Assembly (NCBI GenBank): GCA_012729535.1
Contig: JAAYCY010000061.1
Coordinates: forward strand, 1-64,000
Length of the DNA stretch: 64,000 nt
From: Methanomicrobiales archaeon
GTDB lineage: Archaea > Halobacteriota > Methanomicrobia > Methanomicrobiales > Methanospirillaceae
Direction: 5' to 3'
Each line of letters starts with the position of its first letter. The first letter of the stretch is position 1. Below, in pieces: positions 1 to 8,084 of this stretch. A program made the translations under genes and the position numbers. The notes beneath the pieces are model-generated. The model searched no databases. It was not told the origin of the DNA and was given only the letters and a program-made list of their open reading frames with translations.

Positions 1-44
1 AAATGAGCTATGGTCACATTTGAATCATCAACGATGGACATTAT

Positions 45-472
45 TCAAAAGGAGTATACAACGTACTCAGATTTAAATGTTTGTACAAAAAATTGGTTTC
101 GTAACACTCGTTGCTGCCGAGTGTCGGATTTAATCTGGAAAAGTACCATTGAAGCGATAATTGTAGCATCTCTCCCTCCGATTCCAAATGATGAATATTG
201 GTGTAATAATTGAATAGCATGATGAACAGTTTTTATGTCTAATTCAAAAAAGTGGAATGGATATGATAAAAATGCATCAAGAAGAACCTCAGCTTGTGAA
301 GGTATTTGTCTGAATAGATAATGAGCAACTTCCATTACAATAACCGAGTTGACAGCGATTTCACTCTCTGATAAACCCGATCAACCGCATAACATACTTC
401 TTTATGTTCCTTTGATGCTTTATTGATATAATAGCACCAAATATTGCTATCAATAAAAATTACATCTTCCAT
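45..472 (-). pseudogene. PIN-domain toxin (VapC-like), frameshifted
   Basis: The start at 472 reads MEDVIFIDSNIWCYYI, a typical PIN N-terminus with the first catalytic Asp (residue 8) in the DSN motif. This frame stops after about 45 codons, while the rest of the domain (residues IAVNSVIVMEVAHYL onward, including GGRDATIIAS, which carries the C-terminal acidic residue) continues in another frame to the stop at 45. Adding one base in the TTT run near 375-385 would restore one frame of about 142 codons. The PIN family are Mg-dependent RNases that cleave tRNA or rRNA. The gene start overlaps the end of the AbrB-type antitoxin upstream, as in a toxin-antitoxin operon. It is either an inactivated toxin or a sequencing error in a short T run. 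Confidence 0.75.
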
Positions 473-747
473 ATTGATTTGAGGGCAAGAGGGTCTGTAT
501 TATCATCCTGAACACACCCTTTTAATGAATAGATTGAACTACGAGGATTTTTCTTTAATCGGATCAATAATGAGCTTCCAATAATCTCAATGTCCGCTTC
601 ATCACCTTTCACAACTCCTAATTTTTCTATGATATTTGGAGGGATTTGGATTTTCCCATCCTGTTCAATCACCGTTGATGACATATAAATATTATTTGAA
701 TCCGGTGTATAATGAGTTATCTGTAATTTTGCTTCCACTGTTTGCAA
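460..747 (-). CDS. AbrB/SpoVT-type antitoxin
   Basis: This 95-residue protein has a swapped-hairpin AbrB DNA-binding domain: residues about 23-65 read STVIEQDGKIQIPPNIIEKL followed by GVVKGDEADIEI, the usual strand-turn-helix pattern. The C-terminal tail of about 25 residues would bind the toxin. Its last codons overlap the first codons of the PIN gene at 472, so the pair forms a toxin-antitoxin operon that the antitoxin would normally autoregulate. The listed start is TTG at 747; a GTG at 738 or an ATG at about 684 (just before the domain) are possible, and I see no clear ribosome site to decide. Confidence 0.75.
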   Translation of the reverse strand: MQTVEAKLQITHYTPDSNNIYMSSTVIEQDGKIQIPPNIIEKLGVVKGDEADIEIIGSSLLIRLKKNPRSSIYSLKGCVQDDNTDPLALKSIWKM

Positions 748-805
748 GAGGGCTTTTTATGTTTAATGGTGATGGAAAGAATCGTAAAACTGATGGAGAA
801 AAGAA

Positions 806-1855
806 TTAATCTCTGGACCACCAGCGGTCCGGGAATTTCGTATCAAGAATTTTATATCCCTCACCAATGGGCTTTAATCCGGATGCACTCATGTCGGCAT
901 CAACCATGATCTTCACAAGTTCTGGGAATTTTATTTTTGCTTTCCATCCAAGTCTTTTTTCAGCCCGTGAGGGATCTGCGAGGAGTTCTTCGACTTCAGT
1001 AGGTCTGAAATATCTCTGATCAATTTTCACGTGTTTTTCCGGATCAAGACCTGCATATGAAAAGGATGCCTCCACGAAGTCCTGCACAGTATGGGTTTCT
1101 CCGGTTCCAATGACATAATCATCCGGTTTGTCCTGCTGGAGGATCTGCCACATGCATTCAACATATTCCGGTGAATATCCCCAGTCACGTTTTGCTTCAA
1201 GGTTCCCAAGATAGAGGTATTTTTCTTTTCCGGCAAGTATTGCTGCAATCCCCCGGGTAATCTTCCGGGTGACAAATGTTTCTCCTCTCCGGGGTGATTC
1301 ATGGTTGAAGAGAATACCGTTGCAAGTATACATGTTGTACCCGTCACGGTAGTTCCGGGTCATCCAGTATGCGTAGACTTTTGCACAGGCATAGGGACTT
1401 CTTGGCCAGAAGCAGGATTCTTCATTTTGTGGGGGCCGTGTATGACCAAACATCTCACTTGAGGATGCCTGGTAAAACCTGATATTCTGGTTGCATCTCC
1501 GGATGGCTTCAAGAATCCGGGTAGTTCCGATGGCGGTTACATTTCCGGTGTATTCCGGTGTATCAAAACTCACTCTGACATGGCTTTGTGCCCCAAGATG
1601 ATAGATTTCGTCTGGCTTGATGTTATAGAGAATATGTGAGATCATCTCGGAGTCAGCGAGATCACCGTAATGCAAAAAGAACCGTGCATCCGGTTCGTGG
1701 GCATCTACATAGATATGGTCTATCCGGTGGGTGTTGAAGGTGGAGGCACGACGGACCAGGCCATGGACCTCATACCCTTTTGAAAGGAGTAATTCAGCAA
1801 GATAGGACCCGTCCTGTCCGGTGATTCCGGTGATGAATGCGGTCTTATGAGGCAT
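806..1855 (-). CDS. gmd: GDP-mannose 4,6-dehydratase
   Basis: This cytosolic short-chain dehydrogenase converts GDP-D-mannose to GDP-4-keto-6-deoxy-D-mannose using bound NADP. The Rossmann motif [12 protein letters not shown] is at residues 10-21, the catalytic Ser-Ser-Ser-Glu at 131-134 (most homologues have Ser-Thr-Ser-Glu) and the Tyr-x-x-x-Lys pair at 155/159. The block [20 protein letters not shown] follows, which is diagnostic for this enzyme. Length 349 is normal. It lies 47 bp downstream of the GDP-fucose synthase-like gene on the same strand, so the two probably form an operon making GDP-6-deoxyhexose donors for the surface glycan. Confidence 0.95.
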   Translation of the reverse strand: MPHKTAFITGITGQDGSYLAELLLSKGYEVHGLVRRASTFNTHRIDHIYVDAHEPDARFFLHYGDLADSEMISHILYNIKPDEIYHLGAQSHVRVSFDTPEYTGNVTAIGTTRILEAIRRCNQNIRFYQASSSEMFGHTRPPQNEESCFWPRSPYACAKVYAYWMTRNYRDGYNMYTCNGILFNHESPRRGETFVTRKITRGIAAILAGKEKYLYLGNLEAKRDWGYSPEYVECMWQILQQDKPDDYVIGTGETHTVQDFVEASFSYAGLDPEKHVKIDQRYFRPTEVEELLADPSRAEKRLGWKAKIKFPELVKIMVDADMSASGLKPIGEGYKILDTKFPDRWWSRD

Positions 1856-1902
1856 AATTTTTTATTTATTTGACGTGGGGTGAGAAAAAGTATTGTGAAT
1901 TG

Positions 1903-2850
1903 TTAGGATATTTTATTGGTCATATACCACTTAACGGTCTCTCTTAATCCCTCTTCAAAAGGAGTAACAGCTTCAAATCCGAATTCCGTTTTTGCTTTTA
2001 AAGTATTGAGACATCTGCGTGGCTGACCATCTGGTTTTTCAGCATCCCAGATTATTTCACCATCATATTTTGTAATATTCTGAATAATTTCAACAAGACA
2101 CTTTATGGATATTTCTTTCCCTGCACCAATGTTAATTGGTTCATGGCCATTATATTTTTCAGTAGCAAGAACTATGGCCCTGCTTGCATCTTTCACATAA
2201 ATGAATTCACGGGAAGCGGAACCAGTCCCCCAGATTATGACTTCTTTATCTCCATTTTCTTTAGCATCAACGAATTTTTTTATAAGTGCAGGAATTACAT
2301 GTGAACTGTCCGGATTAAAATTATCTCCGGGACCATAGAGATTAACCGGAATGAGAAAAATTGCATTATAACCGTACTGCGCCCGATATGCCTGGGCCTG
2401 CACCAGCATCATCTTCTTGGCAAGTCCATATGGTGCATTTGTCTCTTCCGGATATCCATTCCATAATTCTTCTTCCTGGAATGGAACCGGGGTATATTTT
2501 GGATATGCACAGACAGTACCCACTGCCACAAATTTTTGAACTCCGGATATGCGGGCTGCCTCCATGAGCTGAATGCCCATTATAGCATTGTCATAGAAGA
2601 GTTCAGCGGGATGTTCCCGGTTATATCCGATTCCACCAACTTTTGCGGCCAGGTGGATGACAATATCAATCCCTTGAACAGATTTAAGACAGTTCTCCCA
2701 TACTCTCAAATCACATTCACGGCTCCGGGGAATTGAGATGCTTTTTCTGTCAACACCGTTTTCAATGAGGTGGTTTATTACCTGACTACCTAGAAACCCT
2801 GCTCCTCCGGTAACGAGGATTCTTTTATTTGTAAAATAACTCGTCATCAT
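1903..2850 (-). CDS. fcl: GDP-L-fucose synthase-like epimerase/reductase
   Basis: This NAD(P)-dependent extended SDR enzyme is expected to epimerise and reduce GDP-4-keto-6-deoxymannose to GDP-L-fucose or a related 6-deoxyhexose. The Rossmann motif GGAGFLGS lies at residues 15-22, and HLAAKVGGIGYNREHPAEL is the characteristic fucose-synthase block. The catalytic region is VGTVCAYP (Ser of the usual GSSCIYP replaced by Thr-Val), then APYGLAKK with the Tyr and Lys. Length 315 is typical. It is first of a two-gene minus-strand unit with gmd. The Ser-to-Thr/Val variation means a related product such as GDP-colitose cannot be excluded. Confidence 0.85.
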   Translation of the reverse strand: MMTSYFTNKRILVTGGAGFLGSQVINHLIENGVDRKSISIPRSRECDLRVWENCLKSVQGIDIVIHLAAKVGGIGYNREHPAELFYDNAIMGIQLMEAARISGVQKFVAVGTVCAYPKYTPVPFQEEELWNGYPEETNAPYGLAKKMMLVQAQAYRAQYGYNAIFLIPVNLYGPGDNFNPDSSHVIPALIKKFVDAKENGDKEVIIWGTGSASREFIYVKDASRAIVLATEKYNGHEPINIGAGKEISIKCLVEIIQNITKYDGEIIWDAEKPDGQPRRCLNTLKAKTEFGFEAVTPFEEGLRETVKWYMTNKIS

Positions 2851-3016
2851 TAATTATCGTAAAAAAACTCGATCAATAAGCGTTTCATTTTAATTCTTGT
2901 GATGTTAATTATTTATATTGGCTTGCGAAGTAAAAATATTCTCGATGTATATATTTTTATGCAAACTTCTGGACTTTAATAAATGACGGTTTTTTGAAAT
3001 TATTTTTCAGGATTAT
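2851..3016. promoter_or_regulatory. Divergent promoter region
   Basis: This AT-rich spacer separates the minus-strand fcl-gmd unit from the plus-strand glycan run. An archaeal TATA-like stretch, TGTATATATTTTTATG, is near 2945-2960 and is well placed for the plus-strand glycosyltransferase. AATATAAATAATT on the minus strand near 2905-2920 could serve fcl. No other structure is visible. Promoter positions are inferred from consensus only. Confidence 0.4.
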
Positions 3017-3985
3017 ATGAAAGAAGATAAAATTAGTGTAATTATCCCTTCTTACAACAATGCCCGGTTTTTAGGTGAAGCAATCAAAAGTATCATAAAC
3101 CAAACCTATCCGAATTTAGAAATAATTATTGTTGAAGGGAATTCCTCCGATTCATCCTTGGAAATAGTAAACGGCTATGCAAAAAAGGATTCAAGAATAG
3201 TAGTAATAGTTCAGGATAGAAATTATGGTGTCTCTAAAGCCAGAAATGATGGCATTTTAGCATCTACTGGAAAATATGTCGCGATTCTCGATTCTGATGA
3301 TGTTATGCTCCCTGGGAGAATTGATGAACTCTATCAGGAAATTATAAAAAACGATAATTATGGGCTTGTTCATTCAGATGTTTTTGTTATTAATGAAACT
3401 GGTCGGATAATCGGTAAAATAATTGGAAAAGAGCAATATTCTAAGGGTTACATTCGGGGGGAGGTCTTAAGGCGCAGGGGATGTCATATTGGATATCCAA
3501 TGTTCCGGAAGAAATTTCTAGACAAGGTCGGATATTATGATGAGTCTTTAAGGGGTGGAGAAGATTACGATCTGTACTCGAGGATCACTTATGAATATCC
3601 TGTAGCATATGTAAGAAAACCCCTCATTCTTTACCGGAGACATTGTTCAAATGCTTCAAGTAAATTGAATCTCATGGTTAGTCATTACAAAAAATATCTT
3701 GATAAAACCTTTGAAAATGACGCCAAATTGGCATATTCTTCAATCAAAAATGAAGCGTATGCTCATTATTATATTGATAAAATAAACCTGGAATTTCAGG
3801 ATGACAAGAGATCATTCCTAATTAATGTTATTCCCGGTCTGCTTCATTCTCTTCAGAAAGATCGCATTACTGTATTTAATATGATATTCCCTGTCTTAAG
3901 AATTCTCATCTATAGAATCAACACAATTATCAGAAAAAAAATTGCTGTATATACCAACACAATTTATACTCAAGTTGGTTGGTAA
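3017..3985 (+). CDS. Family 2 glycosyltransferase
   Basis: The N-terminal GT-A domain begins ISVIIPSYNNARFLGEAIKS (residues about 6-25). The nucleotide-sugar/metal site AILDSDDVML has its DxD-like aspartates near residues 93-96, followed by the GGEDYDLYSRI block that supplies the catalytic base. The C-terminal about 120 residues are basic and end with a hydrophobic stretch near residues 270-300 that may contact the membrane. It is inverting by family. It opens the plus-strand glycan run and probably adds a sugar to a lipid-linked surface oligosaccharide; donor and acceptor cannot be read from sequence. Confidence 0.85.
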   Translation: MKEDKISVIIPSYNNARFLGEAIKSIINQTYPNLEIIIVEGNSSDSSLEIVNGYAKKDSRIVVIVQDRNYGVSKARNDGILASTGKYVAILDSDDVMLPGRIDELYQEIIKNDNYGLVHSDVFVINETGRIIGKIIGKEQYSKGYIRGEVLRRRGCHIGYPMFRKKFLDKVGYYDESLRGGEDYDLYSRITYEYPVAYVRKPLILYRRHCSNASSKLNLMVSHYKKYLDKTFENDAKLAYSSIKNEAYAHYYIDKINLEFQDDKRSFLINVIPGLLHSLQKDRITVFNMIFPVLRILIYRINTIIRKKIAVYTNTIYTQVGW

Positions 3986-4053
3986 AAATTTTACAATAAA
4001 TTTATTTCTATATGTTAAACTCATTAATATTAGCAATCAGATGCTGGGTATCT

Positions 4054-4061
4054 GGAGATGA
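4054..4061 (+). promoter_or_regulatory. Ribosome binding site for the AUU-start gene
   Basis: GGAGATGA differs at one base from the GGAGGTGA expected from the archaeal 16S 3' end. It stands 6 nt before the ATT codon at 4068, and no standard start follows in that frame for 160 bases. The ATG embedded in this site (4058) opens only a two-codon frame. Confidence 0.6.
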
Positions 4062-4067
4062 AATAAT

Positions 4068-4664
4068 ATTACTCAATTTGGAATTAATACAATCGGCAAT
4101 AATGTAAAAATATTTGATCCGGTTTATCTGGGGTTTCCTCCTCGTTATTATCTGGACCAGATTGATTTTCCCGGATGCATTGTTGGAGATAATGCTGTAA
4201 TTCGTCCAGGGACAACCATCTATGCTGATGTGAAGATTGGTGACTCTTTTTCATCAGGACATAATGTTATGATTCGGGAAAAAACACTAATCGGCAAACA
4301 GGTTTCAATTGGCACGGGAACAATCATTGAAGGGTATTCAGTAATAGGGAATTTTTGTAATCTTCAAAGCCTGGTATACATCCCAACTAATACGTACCTC
4401 GGTTCTCATGTTTTTATTGGTCCGAATTCTGTACTAACAAATGATAAATATCCCCCAAATGGGGGATCAGAACTCAAAGGTCCGATACTCGAAGATTATG
4501 TTTCAATAGGTGCAAATACCACAATTCTTCCTGGAGTAACAATTGGAAATGGTTCACTTGTAGCTGCAGGTTCGGTTGTCACGAAAGATGTTCCCCCCGA
4601 TACCCTTGCAATTGGTTCTCCTGCCCGGTTTAAACCCCTTCCTTCAGGAGCGAAAAGAAAATGA
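4068..4664 (+). CDS. Left-handed beta-helix N-acetyltransferase (WbpD-like), AUU start
   Basis: Hexapeptide-repeat acyltransferase that probably N-acetylates the 3-amino group of UDP-GlcNAc(3NH2)A. Repeats such as VIGNFC, YLGSHVFIG and VSIGANTTILPGVTIGNGSL run along the chain, ending with the family signature VAAGSVVTKDVPPDTLAIGSP. No ATG, GTG or TTG exists before an internal GTG at 4230, yet the reading frame upstream of it is clearly coding (GNNVKIFDPVYLGFPPR, GDNAVIRPGTTIYADV) and matches the N-terminus of homologues. GGAGATGA at 4054-4061 lies 6 nt before ATT at 4068, giving a 198-residue protein starting (M)TQFGINTIG. The gene overlaps the aminotransferase by 4 nt. Confidence 0.8.
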   Translation: MTQFGINTIGNNVKIFDPVYLGFPPRYYLDQIDFPGCIVGDNAVIRPGTTIYADVKIGDSFSSGHNVMIREKTLIGKQVSIGTGTIIEGYSVIGNFCNLQSLVYIPTNTYLGSHVFIGPNSVLTNDKYPPNGGSELKGPILEDYVSIGANTTILPGVTIGNGSLVAAGSVVTKDVPPDTLAIGSPARFKPLPSGAKRK

Positions 4665-5740
4665 TTCCCGTAGCACATCCTGTTTTTGGAGATCAGGAGG
4701 TAGATGCTGTATCAGCAGTTATTCGTTCCGGGATGATTGCCAGCGGTGAAGAGGTAGTATCTTTTGAAAAAGAGTTTGCTGATTATTGCGGTACTTCTGA
4801 AGCAATTGCCACTAGCAATGGTACAACGGCCCTCCATGCCGGACTTCTTGCATGTGGAATAAAGCCTGGCGATGAAGTAATAGTCCCTTCTTTTACGTTT
4901 ATTGCTACTGCTACTTCGGTTAGTATGTGTGGGGCAAGACCGGTAATGGTCGATGTGTGTGAAGATTCATTTGGAATATCTCCGGATGCCATCCTTGAAT
5001 CTATAACTCCCCGAACGAAAGCAATAATCGGTGTTCATCTCTTTGGTCAACCATGTAATATCTCTGCAATTCAGGACATCTGTGCTGAGAAAAACCTACA
5101 ATTTATTGAAGATTGCGCCCAGGCCCATGGTGCTCTTTATAAAGGGAAAAAGGTAGGTTCATTTGGTTCTGTCGGTTGTTTTTCCTTTTACCCGACAAAA
5201 AACATGACTACAGGAGAAGGTGGAATGATAACGACTAGTGATAGTGCGCTTGCAGATCACATCCGAAGACTCATTAATCATGGCCAGTCAAAGAAATATC
5301 TCCATACCGAAATAGGATATAATTACCGGCTTACCAATATCGGAGCAGCTATCGGGAGAGTACAACTCAAAAAAATTGATGCAATGAATGAAGCCCGTAA
5401 AAAAAATGCTGTTTATATCTCCAAAAATATCAATCATCCGAAAATATCTTTGCCGCAAATACTGAACGACTGCAGCCATGTATTTCATCAATATGTTATT
5501 CGGGTTGGTAGTGGAAAACGCGACGAATTGGCATCCTGGCTTTCAAACGAGGGTGTAGGTACGGCGATTCATTATCCTATTCCGGTAAACGAGCAGCCGG
5601 TTTATGCAAACATTTCAAATCCTGCCAGTCCGATTTCTTCAAAACTGGCAAAAGAAGTTTTAAGTCTTCCTGTATATCCCGGATTATCTGTTGAAGAATT
5701 ATCACATATTTGTAATTCACTGAACAGGTGGTCCTGCTGA
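4661..5740 (+). CDS. DegT/DnrJ/EryC1 sugar aminotransferase (WbpE-like)
   Basis: This PLP-dependent aminotransferase is expected to aminate the 3-keto group of the oxidised UDP-GlcNAcA intermediate with glutamate. It has the N-terminal TSNGTTALHAGLLACGIKPG block (residues 52-70), the IPSFTF-type segment near 76-80 and the Schiff-base lysine K180 in FYPTKNMTTGEGGM. HVFHQYVIR lies near the C-terminus. The 359 residues are typical. It overlaps the acetyltransferase stop by ATGA and the next gene by TGATG, so the genes are translationally coupled. Its place between acetyltransferase and Gfo/Idh oxidoreductase matches the wbp order. Confidence 0.9.
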   Translation: MIPVAHPVFGDQEVDAVSAVIRSGMIASGEEVVSFEKEFADYCGTSEAIATSNGTTALHAGLLACGIKPGDEVIVPSFTFIATATSVSMCGARPVMVDVCEDSFGISPDAILESITPRTKAIIGVHLFGQPCNISAIQDICAEKNLQFIEDCAQAHGALYKGKKVGSFGSVGCFSFYPTKNMTTGEGGMITTSDSALADHIRRLINHGQSKKYLHTEIGYNYRLTNIGAAIGRVQLKKIDAMNEARKKNAVYISKNINHPKISLPQILNDCSHVFHQYVIRVGSGKRDELASWLSNEGVGTAIHYPIPVNEQPVYANISNPASPISSKLAKEVLSLPVYPGLSVEELSHICNSLNRWSC

Positions 5741-6645
5741 TGGATGTCGGCGTTATTGGTACCGGAATGATGGGACAGAATCATGTCCGGGTTTATTCTG
5801 AACTGAAAGAAGTTGGTTCTGTTGTGATTTATGATGTGAACCAGAGTCAGGCCGAAAAAATTGCTACCCAGAATAATGCAGAGGTTGCAGACTCTTATGA
5901 GGATCTCTTTCATCGGGTTGAAGCGGTCAGTCTCTGTGTTCCCACACCGTTTCATTATAATGTTGCCCTGCAGGTTATCAATGCGGGAATGAATGTTCTT
6001 ATCGAAAAACCAATTTGTTTGTCCTCTTCAGAGAGTAAAGAGCTTGAAAAACAAATTCCTGATGATATCGTTGTTGGTGTCGGGCATATCGAAAGGTTTA
6101 ATCCGATAGTCTCTGAAATCAGTCAGATAATTTCTGATCCTCTCTATATTGAGTTTAAAAGACACAATCCTACATCTTCACGGATTACCGGCAGTTCAGT
6201 GGTTGAAGATCTTATGATTCACGATATTGACATCATGCTTCATGCTCTTGGTTGCTCTGATCTCTCAGTTCAGGCGAAGGGTAATGATGATGTTGCTGCG
6301 GCGCTCTGTACTTCAGGTAATTCTGTAGTCTATCTTTCAGCCAGCAGAAAATCTTCTAAGAAGATTCGTATGGTTCATATTGAGCAGGAAGACATGACTA
6401 TCCAGGGGGATTTCATGGCCCAGGAGATATATGTTCACCGTAAACCAGGTCAATACAAGGTTGAACGTGATCGGTATGTACAGGAAAATATTGTAGAAAA
6501 GGTTCAGGTTGCTAAACTTGAACCACTTCGGGCTGAATTATCTACTTTCTTAATGTCGGTTAAAACAAGTACTCCATTTCCTATAACTTCGCGACAGGCA
6601 ATAGAAAATCTGGAATTTTGTGAAATGATTAAAGAGATGTTTTAA
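5740..6645 (+). CDS. Gfo/Idh/MocA oxidoreductase (WbpB-like)
   Basis: This NAD-dependent dehydrogenase probably oxidises C3 of UDP-GlcNAcA before transamination. The N-terminal Rossmann motif VIGTGMMGQNHVRVY starts at residue 5, and the EKPICLS motif (catalytic Lys of the family) follows near residue 90. VGVGHIERFNP and DLMIHDIDIM are the family's C-terminal domain blocks. I chose ATG 5740 over GTG 5728: it forms a TGATG overlap with the preceding stop, lies about 7 nt after AGGTGG, and gives the normal N-terminus MDVGVIGTG. Length is 301 residues. Confidence 0.88.
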   Translation: MDVGVIGTGMMGQNHVRVYSELKEVGSVVIYDVNQSQAEKIATQNNAEVADSYEDLFHRVEAVSLCVPTPFHYNVALQVINAGMNVLIEKPICLSSSESKELEKQIPDDIVVGVGHIERFNPIVSEISQIISDPLYIEFKRHNPTSSRITGSSVVEDLMIHDIDIMLHALGCSDLSVQAKGNDDVAAALCTSGNSVVYLSASRKSSKKIRMVHIEQEDMTIQGDFMAQEIYVHRKPGQYKVERDRYVQENIVEKVQVAKLEPLRAELSTFLMSVKTSTPFPITSRQAIENLEFCEMIKEMF

Positions 6646-6647
6646 AA

Positions 6648-8072
6648 ATGGACTGTTCATTATCTGAATACTTCAAAAAAAGAGGATCAATTAAAACAAT
6701 AGGTGTTATTGGGATGGGATATGTCGGTATTCCGGCAGCTGCATTATTTGCCCGTTCATTTGATAAGGTATATGGTTTTCAACGTGATTCGTCCAGTTCC
6801 GGATATAAAATTGATCTTCTGAATTCAGGGAAGAATCCTTTGAAAGGAGAAGAACCAGGTCTTGATGATCTAATCAGGGAGACAACCGATAAAAGTAAAT
6901 TTGAATGTACTGCTGATTTTTCAAAAATTTCTTTATGTGATGCAGTTACGATAGCTATTCAGACCCCTTTTTTAAATCCAGGCGATTTAATTCCTGATTT
7001 CTCTGCCTTAGAAGAAGGAATCAGGCAGGCAGGCAGGTACCTGACTAAGGGTTCATTAATAGTCCTTGAATCAACGATTACTCCGGGTACTACTGCGATA
7101 TGGGCGAAAAAGATACTGGAAGAAGAATCCGGATTTATCGCAGGTGAGGATTTTGGCCTTGCTCATGCTCCTGAGAGAGTGATGGTAGGCAGGCTGCTTC
7201 GGAATATTCAGGAACATGATCGGATTGTCGGGGGAATAGATGATGCCAGCACAAAACGGGCTATGGAACTGTATGGGCCGGTTCTCACTTCCGGAAATCT
7301 CATTCCGATGACTGCAACAGCTGCTGAAGTTACAAAAACTGCTGAGAATACTTTCCGGGATTTACAAATAGCAGCAGCGAACCAGTTAGCCCTCTATTGT
7401 GAGGCAATGGGTATCAATTTTTATGATGTCCGGAGAGGTATTGACTCGCTTAAAGGAGATGGAATCACCCGTGCTATTCTTCTCCCCGGAGCAGGGGTTG
7501 GTGGCCATTGTCTGACCAAGGATACATATCACTTGGAACGGGGAGTAAAGATTGCTGATGAGCAGTCGGTAGATTTTCCCGAAGGGGTTGAATCCCTGTA
7601 TGTTACGGCCCGGCACATTAATGATTTCATGCCAAGACACATGTTTCATCTCCTGAAGAAGGGGTTGAATCGTTCTGTTAAGGATATGAAAGGGGCAAAG
7701 GTTGCCCTTCTAGGATGGTCATTTCTTGCGAACACCGATGATGCCAGGAATACACCTGCTGAACCATTTTATCAGTTATGCAAGGACGCCGGAGCAGAAA
7801 TCCGGGTGCATGACCCCTGGGTTACAGGGTGGCCCGGGATTGACATCCGTCAGGATTTGGAATCAGTGTTATCCGGTGTTGATGCGGTGGTAGTTTTTAC
7901 TGCACATCGTATGTATTATCAGCTGGATTCAGAAAAAATCCGAAAGTTATCTGGTTCTAACTCCTGTGTTATTGTTGATGGAAGAAATGTTATTGATCCT
8001 GATATTTATATCCGGAATGGATTTGTTTATCTGGGCATAGGAAGAGGAGATAAGAATTCCCATCCCCTTTAA
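6648..8072 (+). CDS. UDP-N-acetylhexosamine 6-dehydrogenase (WbpA/WecC-like)
   Basis: This NAD-dependent enzyme oxidises C6 of UDP-GlcNAc (or UDP-ManNAc) to the uronic acid in two steps. The Rossmann motif VIGMGYVGIPAAALFA is at residues 20-35, the LESTITPGTT loop near 140, and KTAENTFRDLQIA is the central-helix signature with its Lys. The catalytic Cys288 sits in GVGGHCLTKD. The 474 residues are slightly long, with an N-terminal extension of about 16. Within this cluster the UDP-GlcNAc (WbpA) role fits best: its product would be the substrate of the Gfo/Idh enzyme encoded 2 nt upstream. WecC activity cannot be excluded. Confidence 0.85.
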   Translation: MDCSLSEYFKKRGSIKTIGVIGMGYVGIPAAALFARSFDKVYGFQRDSSSSGYKIDLLNSGKNPLKGEEPGLDDLIRETTDKSKFECTADFSKISLCDAVTIAIQTPFLNPGDLIPDFSALEEGIRQAGRYLTKGSLIVLESTITPGTTAIWAKKILEEESGFIAGEDFGLAHAPERVMVGRLLRNIQEHDRIVGGIDDASTKRAMELYGPVLTSGNLIPMTATAAEVTKTAENTFRDLQIAAANQLALYCEAMGINFYDVRRGIDSLKGDGITRAILLPGAGVGGHCLTKDTYHLERGVKIADEQSVDFPEGVESLYVTARHINDFMPRHMFHLLKKGLNRSVKDMKGAKVALLGWSFLANTDDARNTPAEPFYQLCKDAGAEIRVHDPWVTGWPGIDIRQDLESVLSGVDAVVVFTAHRMYYQLDSEKIRKLSGSNSCVIVDGRNVIDPDIYIRNGFVYLGIGRGDKNSHPL

Positions 8073-8084
8073 CCGGTGTAAATA

